Both the position numbers and the translations under genes were made by a program. DNA of 64,000 nt from Spirodela intermedia. Taxonomy: Eukaryota > Streptophyta > Magnoliopsida > Alismatales > Araceae. This document shows positions 49,501 to 62,600 of this stretch, in pieces. Positions within the stretch are counted from its first letter, which is position 1. Each line of letters opens with the position of its first letter. The DNA is taken from NCBI GenBank assembly GCA_902729315.2, contig LR746270.1, positions 2,536,501 to 2,600,500 of the forward strand. Reading direction: 5' to 3'. The notes beneath the pieces are model-generated. The model worked only from the letters and a program-made list of their open reading frames with translations. It ran no database searches and was not told where the DNA came from.

Positions 49501-51606
49501 ATGGCCACTGACATCGGAGAGGTAGCAGGGGGCGGCGACGACGGCGGTGTCTCCCGGGATCCGGCGTCTCCACGGGTAGGCATGGCCTCCCTCGCCGGCG
49601 AAAACGGCAACCAGAAGAGCACCCCTGGCCGGAAAAAACAGCTGAGCCTCATACCGCTCATATTCATGATCTTCTTCGAGGTCTCCGGCGGGCCGTACGG
49701 CGAGGAGCCGGCCGTGCAGGCGGGGGGGCCACTCCTGGCGATCATCGGCTTCCTTGTGTTTCCATTCATCTGGAGCATCCCGGAGGCCCTGGTGACCGCC
49801 GAGCTCTCCACTGCCTACCCAGGCAACGGGGGCTACGTGGTGTGGGTCACCGAAGCCTTCGGTCCTTTTCCCGGGTCTATGATGGGCAACTGGAAGTACC
49901 TCAGCGGCGTCATCAACAACGCCGCTTATCCCGTTCTCTGCTCCGATTATCTCTCCCGCATCTCCCCTCGCTTCGGTACCGGCGGCGGCTGGCGGGACGG
50001 AGCCATCATAGGGTTCACCCTTGCTCTTTCATTCCTCAACTACACGGGTCTAGCGGTGGTCGGCTGGGCGACGGTGGCACTGGGAGCGGTGGCGCTGGCC
50101 CCGTTCATGGTAATGGGAGCCGTGGCGCTGCCGAAGATCCAGCCGAGGAAGTGGCTGAGGAGGACCGAGGGGCGGATGGGGAGGAGCGACTGGAACCTCT
50201 ATTTCAACACGTTGTTCTGGAACCTGAACTACTGGGATAACGTGAGCACGATGGCCGGGGAGGTGGAGCGGCCGCAACGAACGTTCCCCCCGGCGTTGCT
50301 GGGGGCGGGGCTGATGACCTGCGTCGGCTATCTGGTGCCGTTGTTTGCTGCGACGGGGACGCTCGATGTGCCGCAAGAGGATTGGAGCGACGGGTTCCTA
50401 GCCGACGCCGCCGGTAAGTGCTAACGAGAAGATATTTTCCTTAGGGCTCTCTGATTGAGACAAAACGATCAGCTCATCCGATAGGAAATACGTGATGGGG
50501 CCTTGGGGTCGTACATTATTACCGTAATGATTATTTTTTACTATATTTTATTCATAATAATTTGATATTAATATTTTAAAAGTTGATATTAAGATTTTTC
50601 ATAATGAATTTATAAATACGTAAGTATTTATCTCTAAATGCTACGTCATTAGTATTTTTGGAGGTAATTTCGGAAAGTAGGATGCCAAGCTCTGTCTCTC
50701 ACTCTCTCGCTCTCTCGCTCTCTTTCCCTCCCTCTCTCTCTCTCTCTCGCGTATACATACACGCACTCATGTTACAAACATGTCAGAAACACCGTCCATT
50801 TAACCCTTAGTCTTTCGTCACAGTCTAGAAGAAGAGCCAAAAATTAATGGGGGATAAGGATGGAATGGACGGCCTGAAGATCCCTCATGTCATGTGTTAT
50901 GACTAGTAGCTAGGGATTACAAGTTGAAGATAGATCCCAGCCATTGAATGGTCATCTGAATCTAATCCACAGTAGATCCCATCCGCGGTGTCCGGGATGA
51001 TGGGTTGCAGGCATGATCGTTGGGAGGTGGCTGAAGATCTGGGTGGAGGTGGGGGCCGTCCTCTCGGCCGTGGGGCTCTACGAAGCTCAGCTGAGCACCT
51101 GCGCCTTCCAGCTCCTCGGCATGGCGGATCTCGGGCTCCTCCCGCGCGTATTGGCCGTCCGCTCCACCTGGTTCGGGACCCCCTGGCTAGCCATCCTTGG
51201 CTCCACCGCGGTAACCCTCGCCGTCTCCTTCATGAGCTTCAACGACATCATCGCCTCCGCCAACTTCCTCTACGGACTCAGCATGCTCCTCGAGTTCGCC
51301 GCCTTCATCTGGCTGCGCCGGCGGCGCCCCCTCCTGAAGAGGCCATTCCGGGTACCCATGAAGCTCCCAGCGCTCACTGTCATGTGCCTCGTTCCATCGG
51401 GTTTCCTGTTCTTCGTCATGATAATTGGGAGTTGGCCAATTTACGCCATCAGCGCGGGGCTGACGGCGCTGGGCGTGGCCGTCTACTACGGCATGGGTAT
51501 CATCAAGGCCAGAGGATGGATGGAGTTTAGTAAGGTGGAGAGTCATCAAGGAGAGGATGAAGAGGGAGCAAATCGTGGGAAAGGGAGCGTGGCAGGTAGG
51601 GTGTGA
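49501..51606 (+). CDS. PUT: Polyamine / L-type amino-acid transporter (LAT/PUT family), intact
   Basis: A proton-coupled carrier of the APC superfamily. Plant LAT/PUT members move polyamines and also paraquat. Exon 1 49501-50413, intron 50414-51010 (GTAAGT...TTGCAG), exon 2 51011-51606, 502 aa, normal for the family. The ATG at 49501 matches the start of the pseudogene copy. A hydrophilic N-terminus of about 45 residues precedes [18 protein letters not shown] (55-72, TM1 and the substrate-site loop). Further family blocks: [72 protein letters not shown]; in exon 2 [20 protein letters not shown] and [19 protein letters not shown]. About 12 membrane segments are expected. No lesion is seen. GC-rich codon use. 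Substrate preference (polyamine or amino acid) and membrane cannot be read from sequence. Confidence 0.93.
50696..50748. repeat. CT-rich microsatellite in the PUT intron
   Basis: Also present at 37681-37717 in the duplicated copy, so it predates the duplication. Confidence 0.8.
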
Positions 51607-51656
51607 TAAAATTTCTTGTAACCTAGACGGTTGAAAGGGGGGATGAACTCTCTTTC

Positions 51657-51662
51657 TCCCTG

Positions 51663-51721
<59 letters not shown>
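51657..51721. repeat. (CT)n tract after the intact PUT gene
   Basis: About 65 bp, at the position of the 660-bp tract in unit 1. Confidence 0.9.
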
Positions 51722-51722
<1 letters not shown>

Positions 51723-51957
51723 GACATGGGGTTCGAGTAGTAAGTACATGCACTTATATATTTCCTTACTAATAAATTCTAAAATAATTTTTTCTTTGTA
51801 AACTCTATCAATTCTATGTACTTGCTTACAAACTCTAGTGACATTTATGGATAAGAAGATGTTCTTGCTTACAAACTCTACATTTAGCTCAGCCACCTAT
51901 GTTAACTATTCAATAGTTCCACTATAGAATAGTAGATAAGCATACTACAATTGGTAA

Positions 51958-53628
51958 GTAATAAGTTTTCATTATCATAAGTTAATAATTAATTAATATT
52001 TTTAAAAAATCTTAACTTATAATAAATATATTTATATTTATGTTAAAGTAAGAAAAATAATTTTAAAATAGTTAATGTAATTTTTTGGTTAATTATGAGA
52101 TTTTATGTGAATTTATAAAAAAATTATAACTATATTTTTAGATAAAACTAAAATATATATATATAGAAAAAAGAGTGACCCACTAGCCAGCCGAACCCAC
52201 AAGCATGTCGTAAGTGCAATCATGGGACCCACTAGCTAGTCAAACTCACTAGTAGGTCAAAAGAAAAATTAAATAAAGTCACAAGTAAGGGGCTCAAATA
52301 GCTAAAGACTAGTTAGATGTGAGGTAATAAGTTGTTATACACAAAAGGTATTATTATATGTTTGTCTCAAAACTTAGAAAATAACTAATGTGAAACTAAA
52401 ACTACATCACTAATTGCTTGTAAATTTCAATGATTTTAATACCCATGGTTTATAAGAACAAGATATCCTTATGATGTCACTTGACAAAAGTATTTGCATA
52501 TTTATTTAACTCTCTTATGTAGATGGACAATCAATGAAAGTTTAAATCTCACTAGAGTCAAAATTTATATTTTTTATTTGATTAAATCATAACTTTTTTA
52601 TAAAATGTCAATCAATGATTAAGTCGTCAAAATTGCTCAATTAGTAAAAATATTATCAACATAATTTACAAAGTATCATTACTAACTAATGAATGAGTTT
52701 AGATAAAAAGATCATAAATTCATCAAAATAATGATCTTTGGCTGATTGACAAATAAGCTGTCATTAGAAAGAAGATAATCCATGGGAGACAAGTGGCAAT
52801 TGCCTAAGAATATACTACATGTGATGAAGAGAATTTTTTTGCTACACGAACGTGAGGATGAAACTCTCTAAGATGCTTTCACCTCCATATACCTTTTCCA
52901 TTAGATGACAATCACTAGAAATCCATTAGTCATTGTATTTTTACTCTGTCGCATAATAGTACCAAAGATGATTCGTTGACTCACCTTATTAATTTCTAGA
53001 CTTTGAAAAATATCTTGAAATTGTATATGTCATTCATGTCCAAATAGAGCCTTTGAAGATGTGGACATCACATGATAATCCTCCCGAAAATATAAAATTC
53101 CAATGATTGCCGTCATGAAGTTGGATTTCTATTTTTCTTACTTTAAACTTAATTTTTACTTAATTTATTGAGATTTTATATAATTTTAAGTTTTTTAAAA
53201 AAATTCTTCAATTTTATTTTTTCTTAATTTTACATATCTTAATTTAATTAATTAAATCATTTTTAAATATTTATGTAAGAATCACTAGAAGGAACTCTAT
53301 TTTTACTTAAATCATGTTCGTTGTGATGCCAACATAATCTTGACATTCGCAACCAAATTTTTTTCATGAAATTTGAAAAATTTTATCTTCATCATTTAGT
53401 CTAAAAATTATAAAAATCATATTCTTTAACAAAAGTTTTAAAATCTTACCAAATATTATCTGACATCCCTATGATTGAATTTAAAAAAATCACTATTTTT
53501 ATAATATTCTAGAAAATTAAAATTTATTTATTTATATTAAAATATTTTTCGAATATAAAAATATGTATTTTCTAGTGTTATAAAATTTAAATTTATATAA
53601 TTTATTATACAGCAACTAAGTCACGTCA
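51958..53628. mobile_element. Insertion A of a repeated element, about 1.67 kb (probable solo LTR)
   Basis: Absent from the matching place in unit 1 (empty site about 39632). Starts ...TAATAAGTTTTCATTATCAT and ends ACTAAGTCACGTCA, like insertion B. Flanked by gtaa / gcaa, a possible 4-bp target duplication with one change. An inverted repeat lies near the left end (TATCATAAGTTAA / TTAACTTATAATAA). No coding capacity and no internal second copy of the terminus. Confidence 0.65.
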
Positions 53629-54662
53629 GCAACTCATCTAGAGTAATAGTTAATGGCCCTTCAAAGATCAACTTTTTGAAAGCCACTACTAGAAAATAAC
53701 TTCTCAAATCATTTACACAACAATAACTTAAAGCTCAAGGCAACATAATTATGAATGTTATTTATTATACCTCTATAGCACATAGAAACTCAATAACATT
53801 TTTTCAACATCATTAAGACACGTTGCATGAAATACCTTAATATGAAGTTAGCCACCTTTATGCATGAATGAATAATAAAATTAAGTGAACATAAAGAGTG
53901 ACCATATAATATAGGTGGATTAGATACACATGGCCACCATTTTAGTTATTAATACCACCATGAGATTGTGCAAATCCAAGGGAACAATCAAATATTATAT
54001 TACCAAGTTTGACTTATTCGTCATAAAAAAAATAGTCATTAAAAACTTGTGTTGAGAAATTATGAGATTTGGTAAGACTATCTACTAAGAGAAAGGAAAT
54101 TAAATATACTAAGCTGAAAACAAAGTTAAACCAAGAAAAATTGTCATGACATTCCCTATTTAGATTTTAGATATTCAATGTTTTTAAAATAGTATTTAAG
54201 TATGTTTATTTTTTTAGCATTTACTAATTTCTTAATGGGCTTAATGTATTTAAATATATAAAGCCTCCAATGCTAAAGTCATATGGATAGTTGATGAATT
54301 GGCCACTACATTTATTACGGTGCATTAATTCATGTCCTAGGCTCTAATAAAGATAACACCTCAAACTTCAAAATTATGGGAAACAATTACAAATCATATA
54401 TAACTACTTAACTATGCTGATGAATGAACTAATGTTCTTGTGTATGGAAACATTAATATAAATTTGAGGCTCCAATAGAATGTTAATTATTAACATGAAA
54501 TCAACTTTTGTCAAAGGTTGATGATATTATTGATTTTGATTGTGTGACAAGTTTAACTCTCTAAATTTCAGTTGAAGATAATAATAAATTAATACCAATT
54601 TTAGTAATTCTTCATCTCTAATTATTAGCATATGTGAATTTTGATTTGAGGATATTAGACAC

Positions 54663-56234
54663 TTGATAAGTCTTTATTATCATGAGTTAATAATTAGTAA
54701 ATAATATCATTTTAACCTTAACTCATGATAAATAGACTTATATTTGTGTTAAAGTGTGAAAAGTGATTTTTAGTTGATTAACGTGAATTTTTGAGTAATT
54801 ATGTGATTTTATACTAATTTATATAATTTTTACTATCTTACTTTTGAGATAAATGAAGAAAAAAATAAAAATAAAAATAAAATAAAATGAGGGGGACTTG
54901 TCGGCCAATTGGGCCCGCAAGTGAGTCAGAAACACAGTCGGGAAGTAGCTATGAGTAGGGGTTCAAGTGACTTAGATTGATAAGGTATGTGTGCGTCACT
55001 CCTCTTCCACGTCACTAGTGGCCAACTGGCTGTGGAGCAAAGAGTGGTCGTACATGCGCGAGAAAGAGACTTACTTTCAAATGTAACATTATTATATATT
55101 CACTCGAAACTTCGGCGCACAAGTAATGTGAGATTAAACTTGCATCACACCTTCCCCAGAAAGAGGGCGGGGCAAACAACGTGGGTTCAAATCCTCCTAG
55201 AGTCAAAACTCATATTTTTTAGTTGATTATCATGAATTTCCTATAAATCGTCGGTAAAGGATTAAGCAACCAAAATTGCTGGATCATCAGCAAAAATCTC
55301 GTCAATGTAATTCACAGAACATTATTACTAAAATTATTGAATGATTCGTAATAAAAGGATCACAAATCCATCGAGTAAAGTATCTCTAATTAATTAATGA
55401 ACAAATCGTCGTTGGAAAGAAAACTATATGCCGAGAGACAAGTCGCCACCACTTGAGAGCATATCGAATGCAATGAAGAGCCTCCTCTTATTGTGTAGAC
55501 CTGAGGATGAAGCTCCTTAACACGCAACCCACCTCCATCCAATTCTTCTCCATCAGGTGACAACCGTTTGAAAGCCACAAAGTCACTATTTTTTCGCTAC
55601 GTTGGATGACAATCACTGGAGACGATTCGACGACCCATTTCATTGATCTCTAGACTTCGTAAGGAGATCTAGAGAATACACATGTCGTCCTTGTCTAATG
55701 AGAGCCTTCGAGGACGTGGACATTACACAACAATCTTTTTGAACACTTAGGATTTCGGTACATTGCCCATAATTTATGTGATTTAAATTTATCAAGATAT
55801 ACTTCATTCAATTATGATTATTCTGGCTTTTATAAATCTTAATTTGATCAATTAAATTGTCTATAATCACTTATGTAAGAATTGTCGAGTAAAACTCTAT
55901 TTTCATCCAATTCACGTTTGTCAGGAGTTGATGTCATCTTGACGTATGTACCCTTATTTCTCTTTTTTGTGAATTTTAAATATATTTCCTTTTTATTTCT
56001 TAGTATAAAATTTATAAAAAATAGTATTATTTGAGGAAAATTTTGAATAATTACCAGATATTATATTACATCCTTGTGATTGACTTAAAAAATTATTTCT
56101 ATTTTTAAAAGTTTTATTGAATTATACTTGATATATTTATTTAGAAATACTTCTAAATATCCAAAAATTCGTATTTTTTAGTTTTATAATTTTTAAATTT
56201 ATGTGATTTACTATACAACGACTAAGTCACGTCA
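54663..56234. mobile_element. Insertion B of the same element, about 1.57 kb (probable solo LTR)
   Basis: Absent from unit 1 (empty site about 40665). Begins TTGATAAGTCTTTATTATCAT, ends ACTAAGTCACGTCA, and is flanked by ACAC on both sides. TG...CA termini (from 54664) and lack of open frames favour a solo LTR. The left end has an inverted repeat TATCATGAGTTAA / TTAACTCATGATA. Confidence 0.68.
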
Positions 56235-57420
56235 ACACAATATCATGTGTTCAAATTTTTCATCTTTTTGAAAGATATTAAAACATAGAACAAAGATAGT
56301 GGTTATAATTCTTTAGAAGGTATGATTTTACACCAACACTTCATACCTGATGATCAATTTATGGAATATAGTTAGTAGGAAGATAGGTGTCTATATTTCA
56401 TGAACTATTGTTAAAGCCTTATTAGTGACATTATAACATGTTGACTCAAGAAGCTACAACATAAAATAAAGCCTAATTCTACTTAGGAAATTAATGAGAT
56501 CAGTCTTAATAGATGGATTTGAAGGTCAATTCTAGGGTTTAAATCCAAGAGAAAGAAAAAGTTATTTTGATTTTCATACTTGGATGCAGGAATAAACTTT
56601 CATGAGAAGTAAGAAAAATATGTGATTCAACAATTTTATGGGGTTTTGTCAGCCCAAGAAAAACAATTTAAAAAACGTTCAAATGATCTATAAAAATTAT
56701 AAAATCATGGAGAGGCTGCCTTAAATGTTGATAGATATATTTTGAGTAATATACAAAACTTTTCAGGGCAACTTAATAATTGAAACTTTCAAATTCACAG
56801 AAGCCCATGAACATCTCTTATCAAAGGTTTTTAATGACTTTGAATACCTTCAAAGTATTTGTATGGAAAATTGTCACTTGAAGGCCTAGAAATGGCTAGC
56901 TTCCTTGAAGCTCTCAGTTGCTATCATTTATAAAATGGCCACTAAAATCATTTTGGTGTCAACACTTAATTAAGAATCAACACTAACGCTTCGATTTATG
57001 TTTTTATGTAGATAGGCATTAATGCCCAGTTACAAGTGTAAAACTTGCAATCTATGTTCTTGGGGACATAAAATGCAACTATGGACACAACATCCTCATG
57101 AAACGTCGTCTTCGTGAGAGAATCTGCCTCTGTAGCTTGGTGAGCAAGATCAGCTCACTAGTCCGTAGTTTAAGCAGGAGCAATTGAGAGAGCCACCGGT
57201 GGATCTGAGAGAGAGATTATGTGAGTCGCGGACATACTCACCACCCGCCACACTCATGCATGTCGGGAATCCCTCACGTCAATCGCCGTTCATGATGTCT
57301 CAAGGCACGGTTATTCCTTTGACAAGTGACGTGTGCATGAGATTGTTAGGAAATCTTCCGTCGAATGAGTATCTCCACGATGGAAAGCCCCATCCCCAGG
57401 TTGCACGCTCCGCCGCCAGC

Positions 57421-57620
57421 AATGCCGTGCAAAGAGTGCCTGCCCTCTTCAATGAGGCGTCGATCCCACGTCCTACGAACGACCATTCTGATGTTACCAG
57501 GGGTTTTTTTCGATTAATCACAACGTGTTAACCAGGGTGAGAGGCATCCCTAGACCGGTCAAGATGCTTAAGAAGATGAGATGTAGAGGCGCATGCGAGG
57601 CAGGATTTCATGTTCACGTG
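57421..57620. other. Short spacer between unit 2 and the TRIM-like element
   Basis: GC-richer than the surroundings, no gene recognised. Confidence 0.4.
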
Positions 57621-57625
57621 CATAC

Positions 57626-57915
57626 TGTTAGGATCGGAGCGGCGATTCCAAGGGCAGACTCTCGACCCTCCAAGACCCTCCAAGGGGGAGACAATAGGCA
57701 GACCCTCTGAGGGGGAGAGTATGTGGTTATGCATTCAGCTTTCTTTTTTCTCTAAGGTACAATGGCAGAGGTCACCTCCTATTTATAAAACGTTACCTCT
57801 GATTTGAATAGCTCCAGGGATATTTTCTCCTCCAGGCTTCTCGCCAATTCAACGTAGATATAGATATGCAAATCTATCGTGAATTAGGGATGCTCATTCT
57901 CCACCCATCCCAACA
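57626..57915 (-). repeat. 3' LTR of the TRIM-like element
   Basis: 290 bp. Contains a TATTTATAAAACG stretch on the plus strand, matched in the other LTR. Confidence 0.85.
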
Positions 57916-58908
57916 ATCTCCTACTTAGAGACAGATCATTCTCCTCACCCTATGCGCGCTCTAACCCTCTGCGACCTTGTCGCACAGTCCGATCTGTGAG
58001 CCTCTCTCCCGGTTGTCCAGCAAGCCCCCTCCCTCAGGCCATCTGCCACAGTCGTCACAGGCCACTCCGCGACCAGCGTTTCTTGTCATTGTTTTGCGCT
58101 ATTCCAGCACGCGTCATCTGCGTGCACTCAGGCCTCCTGCGACCTTCGTCACCTTGGCCGATCCGCGAGTCCCCTCACCCAGTGCTGTCCTTCACCACGC
58201 GATCAAACTTTCTCAGCCTCCCGGGATCCTCGTTGCCCTGGCCACTCTGCGACCATCGTTGCCCGGCGCTCTTCTGCACCATTCTAGCATGCTGTTCCGC
58301 GCCGTTCCAGCACGGCGCGCCTGCATTTGCTAAGCACTGTGTGATCCCCGTGCCCTGTCTTTACAGCGAGCGTCCTTGCAAGCCGTTCAATCGCGCGCCG
58401 CCCACGCACTCAGGCCTCCAGCGACCGCTGCCGCACCGGCCGATCCGTGAGTGATCTCACGTTGCCGCAGTTCCAACGCCGTACCAGCATGCATCTAATG
58501 CATGCTCTCCACACAGAGAAATTCCCATGTTCGACGAAGCTAAGCGCCGTGCTGGTGCATACCGCCAGCACGCCTGCGCTCCGATGCCGCACTTCTCCTG
58601 CAGCTCCTCCAAATGTGCCAGCGCCGCTCCACAGGGCACAGCACACCACTGCGCGCCTCCAGCCGTGTCGGTGCCGTTCAACACGGCACTGGAGGCCACC
58701 GCGCGCCTCCAGCCGTGCCGACACCACTCCCCATGGCAGTGCACGCTACAGCACGCCTGCTGCAATTCGGACCATTGTGCGGCCTCAAGTCGTGGCAGGA
58801 TTGTGGTGTCCGACGCGACCATGATCGTCCTCTCTGCCGTGAGCATCCTCCCGTAGTTAGAGCTCCCACTCGAGCAAAACTCTAACCATCCACACTTCCA
58901 TTACCTGC

Positions 58909-58920
58909 GCTCTGATACCA
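58909..58920 (-). other. Primer-binding site (initiator Met tRNA)
   Basis: GCTCTGATACCA on the plus strand, complement of TGGTATCAGAGC, 2 nt from the 5' LTR. Confidence 0.88.
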
Positions 58921-58922
58921 CT

Positions 58923-59246
58923 TCTTAGGATCAGAGCGGCGATTCCATGGGCAGACCCTCCAAGACCTTCTGAGGGGGAGAGAATTGGCAGGCCTTTGAA
59001 GACCCTCCGAGGGGGAGAGAATGTGATTGTGCATTAAGCTCTATTTTTTCTCTAACATACAACGGCGGAGTACCCCCTATTTATAAGACGGGGTTAGAGC
59101 AACTTTCTAAAGGGCGAAAGACACTACGCCTGATTTGAATAGCTCATGGGATACCGTCCCCTCCGAGCTTCCTGTCAATTCAGCGAAGACACAGATCTGC
59201 TAATACATCGTGAATTAAGGATGATCATTCTCCACTCATCCCAGCA
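58923..59246 (-). repeat. 5' LTR of the TRIM-like element
   Basis: 324 bp. About 30 bp longer than its partner because of an indel (gggttagagcaactttctaaa region). Confidence 0.85.
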
Positions 59247-59251
59247 CATAC

Positions 59252-59657
59252 TTCAACCCTAAGACAAGAAGGACAGTATAAACTTTTTATAACGTGTCAA
59301 TTCTGGTTATTTGATTAGATCTGTGTATTGCCATTTCATATTTACATTAGTACACTACTGTTTCGTGACTTCAGCAAACCTTTTGCTTAGTTAATAAGAA
59401 AGCTGTAAATATTTTTGAAGAACCTGCAGATTATCGCTTTTTTGCGGAATATATAAAATATAGGAGTCAACAACAGTCATTAATGTCACCTGTCAAAAAA
59501 TGTTATAAACCATAAAATCATTTTTGCCTATGCTACACTCTAGAGATACCTCTTCAATACCAACATCTAAAAATAACACGAATAATTAAACACTAGATGC
59601 CAACTCTCCTTCATTGGATTTATGGCTCTAGCTTCTTAAATGACCCCAAACAATTAC
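59252..59657. other. AT-rich spacer
   Basis: No gene or repeat recognised between the two LTR elements. Confidence 0.4.
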
Positions 59658-62600
59658 TATCATGGCTGGGGTATACTTAACATACCTTGCTTCCTCCACT
59701 GTGCCAAGTCGTCCTCGGTGACACCAAGCAGTCTTTACTCCTTTAAGAGGCAACTCAACTGAAAGGGCAATATATTCTTATCTAATAAAAGCACACTGCA
59801 CAGAGGAGGCCAGCCTTCTCCATAAGTAAGAATGCCTTTTCTTATAGGGAAGAGCCTCTTATGACTTTTCTCATTTTACTCCTCTTGGGATAACCTCCCT
59901 CACTCTATATGGGATGATTAGATAATGTGAGACATAACATCATTAGTTAAGATTTTCTCTTAAAGAGAGTGGCTTAATGATGCAAGTTCATAAACTAGGG
60001 ATTTCTAGTGAGATTAATCACATCATCATTGATGGTTTCCTAGTGGGCTAAAATATAATCCAAGAAGGGGAGTCAATTGATTGTGTAAGGTGTTTTAGTT
60101 TTTTTAAGTGATTTCATGGTACTTTTGTGAGTTTCAACTTTAGTGGATCAACATAACTTTAAGAGCATCAGAACATAATTATGTTGTTCAACATAGTAGT
60201 TCAACAAAAAGATATGTAAAATCGAAATTGTGGGTTCACATAATAATTGACTTGATTGGTTTGATGCACTAAGTTCAGAATGCTTTGAGCATAAAGATTA
60301 TAGTGGTTCAACCTTTTCTTTGTCAATATAAACTTTCTAAAGGTCCATACCTTTGGTTTCTACTATTCTTTCTAATATAAATCTACACGAGATCAGCAGC
60401 CCACTTACACAATATATTTCAAAGGTCTATCTCCACAGACTAAACACTAGAGCACCAATTTCTCTATCTACTCGCATTATAAGCATTCTTGTAAAGTGAG
60501 GTCACACATAAAATAATTTACTATGCACTTAAAATAATTTCTCTATCTAATCGCATTACTATTCCTTGATGATATCGATTATTCAAACTTGAAAGGAATA
60601 TTGGATGTACAGAAATTTGCATTTAAATTTTGTCACATATATTTCGAGGACAAGTGGGATAAAAATTTTAATGGTTGAGGTTCTACTAGAAGCTTCCCCC
60701 CAAAGGGCTTTCATAAAGCCCAAGCTCTAATCTTTTGAGCTCAAATCATGGATTAACCACTAAGATGCTGCATAGTAAGATTAGCCCAAATCATCAGTAT
60801 GACCAACTTTTGACCTACTTTTTTGCTAGTTTGATCCACAAACCTTTTTTGCTAGTTTGATCCACAAACATGTTAGGCTACGTCCTTGTTTGAAATTCTT
60901 CTATTGTGCTAGGTTACATGTCCTTCTAAGATATTTTTTTGCCATGTGTCAAGATATGATGGCCTCATCAAAGATCATCTATCACATGTTCAGATGCATT
61001 GTCTCTGTCAAAGATTTTACGTTACATGTGAAATGCATTGTCTTTGTCATTATTATCTGCTATGTGAGATTTGTTCCAATGATTTTCTACCACATGTTAA
61101 ATGGATTACCCTTGTTAGAGATTTTATATCATGTCTAACATACATTGTCCTTATCAGAGATTTTTCTGCCACATGTTAGCTTATCAAATATTATTAGTTT
61201 CTATCTCTTCATTTTTCATCACATTTGACTAGGTAGACATGTGTTTAGGCACTTTCTCTATCCTAACTAGAAGTGGATTGGCATGCACTTTGTGAGTTCA
61301 AACTTTCTTCTCAATTGTGATGACACATTATTTAGTCGGTCAACATATTAGTGACCTAATTTTGCTCTCCTCTCCTTTTTCTTCTAAAATGATTTTTTTT
61401 ATCTACTCCAATTTGGATCAGTGCTTAAATGATAACTTCTATTTTCTTCACTTTAGGCCTTGAAAACACATTCATATCATAACTAAAATTAGATATAAAT
61501 ATTTAGATCTTGATTGGATGATTAGTCCATTTCAACATGTTTCATATTAGCCTCATTTATGTGACTGAACCCAACAGCAGGCTCATTTGGAACCTACTAC
61601 ATATGCACCAAACACACTTCCCAAAAGAGGCATGTAACATCTATAGGTATCCACTAAAGTGCATTGCTTTTGTCCTGCCACCTAGTATGGCACAAATCTG
61701 CTTTATAATCATGTTGTTGGTTTAAATAATGCCATGAGGCTAGTTTAGTGTTTCTTGTAATTGACAATGTCAACTAATAGCCAACCTTGGGTTGTGTTTA
61801 AGGAAAAAATTATACTTTACTAAGATTTCCTACCACTTTGATTATAGTGGTGCCAGATTTCTTCTATTTCATATGGAAATAGTTTTTTGTCATTTTGTCA
61901 TGTATACCATGACTTAGTTAGAAATAAATAGTTCTATCATACCTTCAACTAGTGAATGACAACCATCATCTTTATCCTATACATGAAGTTGATGTGCATT
62001 TTGCATCAAATTGCCCTTTTTGCATCAAATTGCCACTAGTAGCCAAATTGAATGCATTGATGTGTACTTCAAATGATTGGTCTGAGGTTAAGTAATTGTA
62101 AGATTAATTCACCTATGATTGCCTGCTTATGACTAACAAAGGTATGTTAGAACTAAGTCATCTAGTATCTTATGTCCTTTAAGTACCTATCAACAAGCTT
62201 TTTATAGTAATTGGACAAAGTAAAGAAAGACCTCAACTCCCATTTTCAGCTTGATGCCACTCACTTCTCAATGGTCCACACCTATCCCTTGTTCATTCTT
62301 ATATCATCACCCCTTTTTATGTCACCAAGAAAGTTGACTTACTCCAAGATGAAGTCACCTTTCATAGGGTTAGAGAACAATGAACAGTTTGTCAACTTAG
62401 AGAGCATTTGTCAAAGGTACTCTTCATGTTCCTCCAAGCTTCTATTTTATACCAAAATTTCAACTAGATAAATCATGATGAACATGTCGATGTACCCATG
62501 AAATATGATGTTCATGAGAGAGAAGGTTACTTGATGTACACAATCATAAAACCATCCCTCCTATAGTGGACTACTTTTCCCCACTATTGTAATTGTCCCT

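Larger units (their letters stand above)
48695..57420 (+). repeat. Segmental duplication, unit 2 (contains intact PUT gene)
   Basis: Direct copy of 36163-41960, enlarged by insertions at 51958-53628 and 54663-56234. Examples of collinearity: 36505/49501 transporter start, 37363/50414 intron, 39632/53629 and 40680/56250 downstream DNA. Confidence 0.85.
57626..59246 (-). mobile_element. Complete non-autonomous LTR retrotransposon (TRIM/LARD-like)
   Basis: 1621 bp, flanked by a perfect 5-bp target duplication CATAC (57621-57625 and 59247-59251). LTRs at 57626-57915 and 58923-59246 share TGTTAGGATC / TCTTAGGATC starts and ATCCCA(A/G)CA ends. Next to the right LTR, 58909-58920 is the complement of TGGTATCAGAGC, the initiator-Met tRNA primer site, so the element points to the minus strand. 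At the other inner edge the minus strand reads AAGTAGGAGAT before TGTTGGGATG, a copia-like polypurine tract. The 1-kb GC-rich interior has no pol domain and internal repeated phrases (e.g. cgcgcctccagccgtg). It must be moved by another element. Confidence 0.9.

Noticed and set aside
55188-55200. B-box-like GGGTTCAAATCCT in insertion B (possible SINE)
   Set aside because: No matching A box at the right distance and no poly-A type end; insertion A has no equivalent.
51958-56234. MITE or Helitron identity for the twin insertions
   Set aside because: No terminal inverted repeats, and flanking target repeats plus TG...CA ends fit an LTR better. Helitrons make no target duplication.
57977-58885. 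Several overlapping frames inside the TRIM-like element
   Set aside because: GC-rich repeated DNA with long frames on both strands; no recognised domain.
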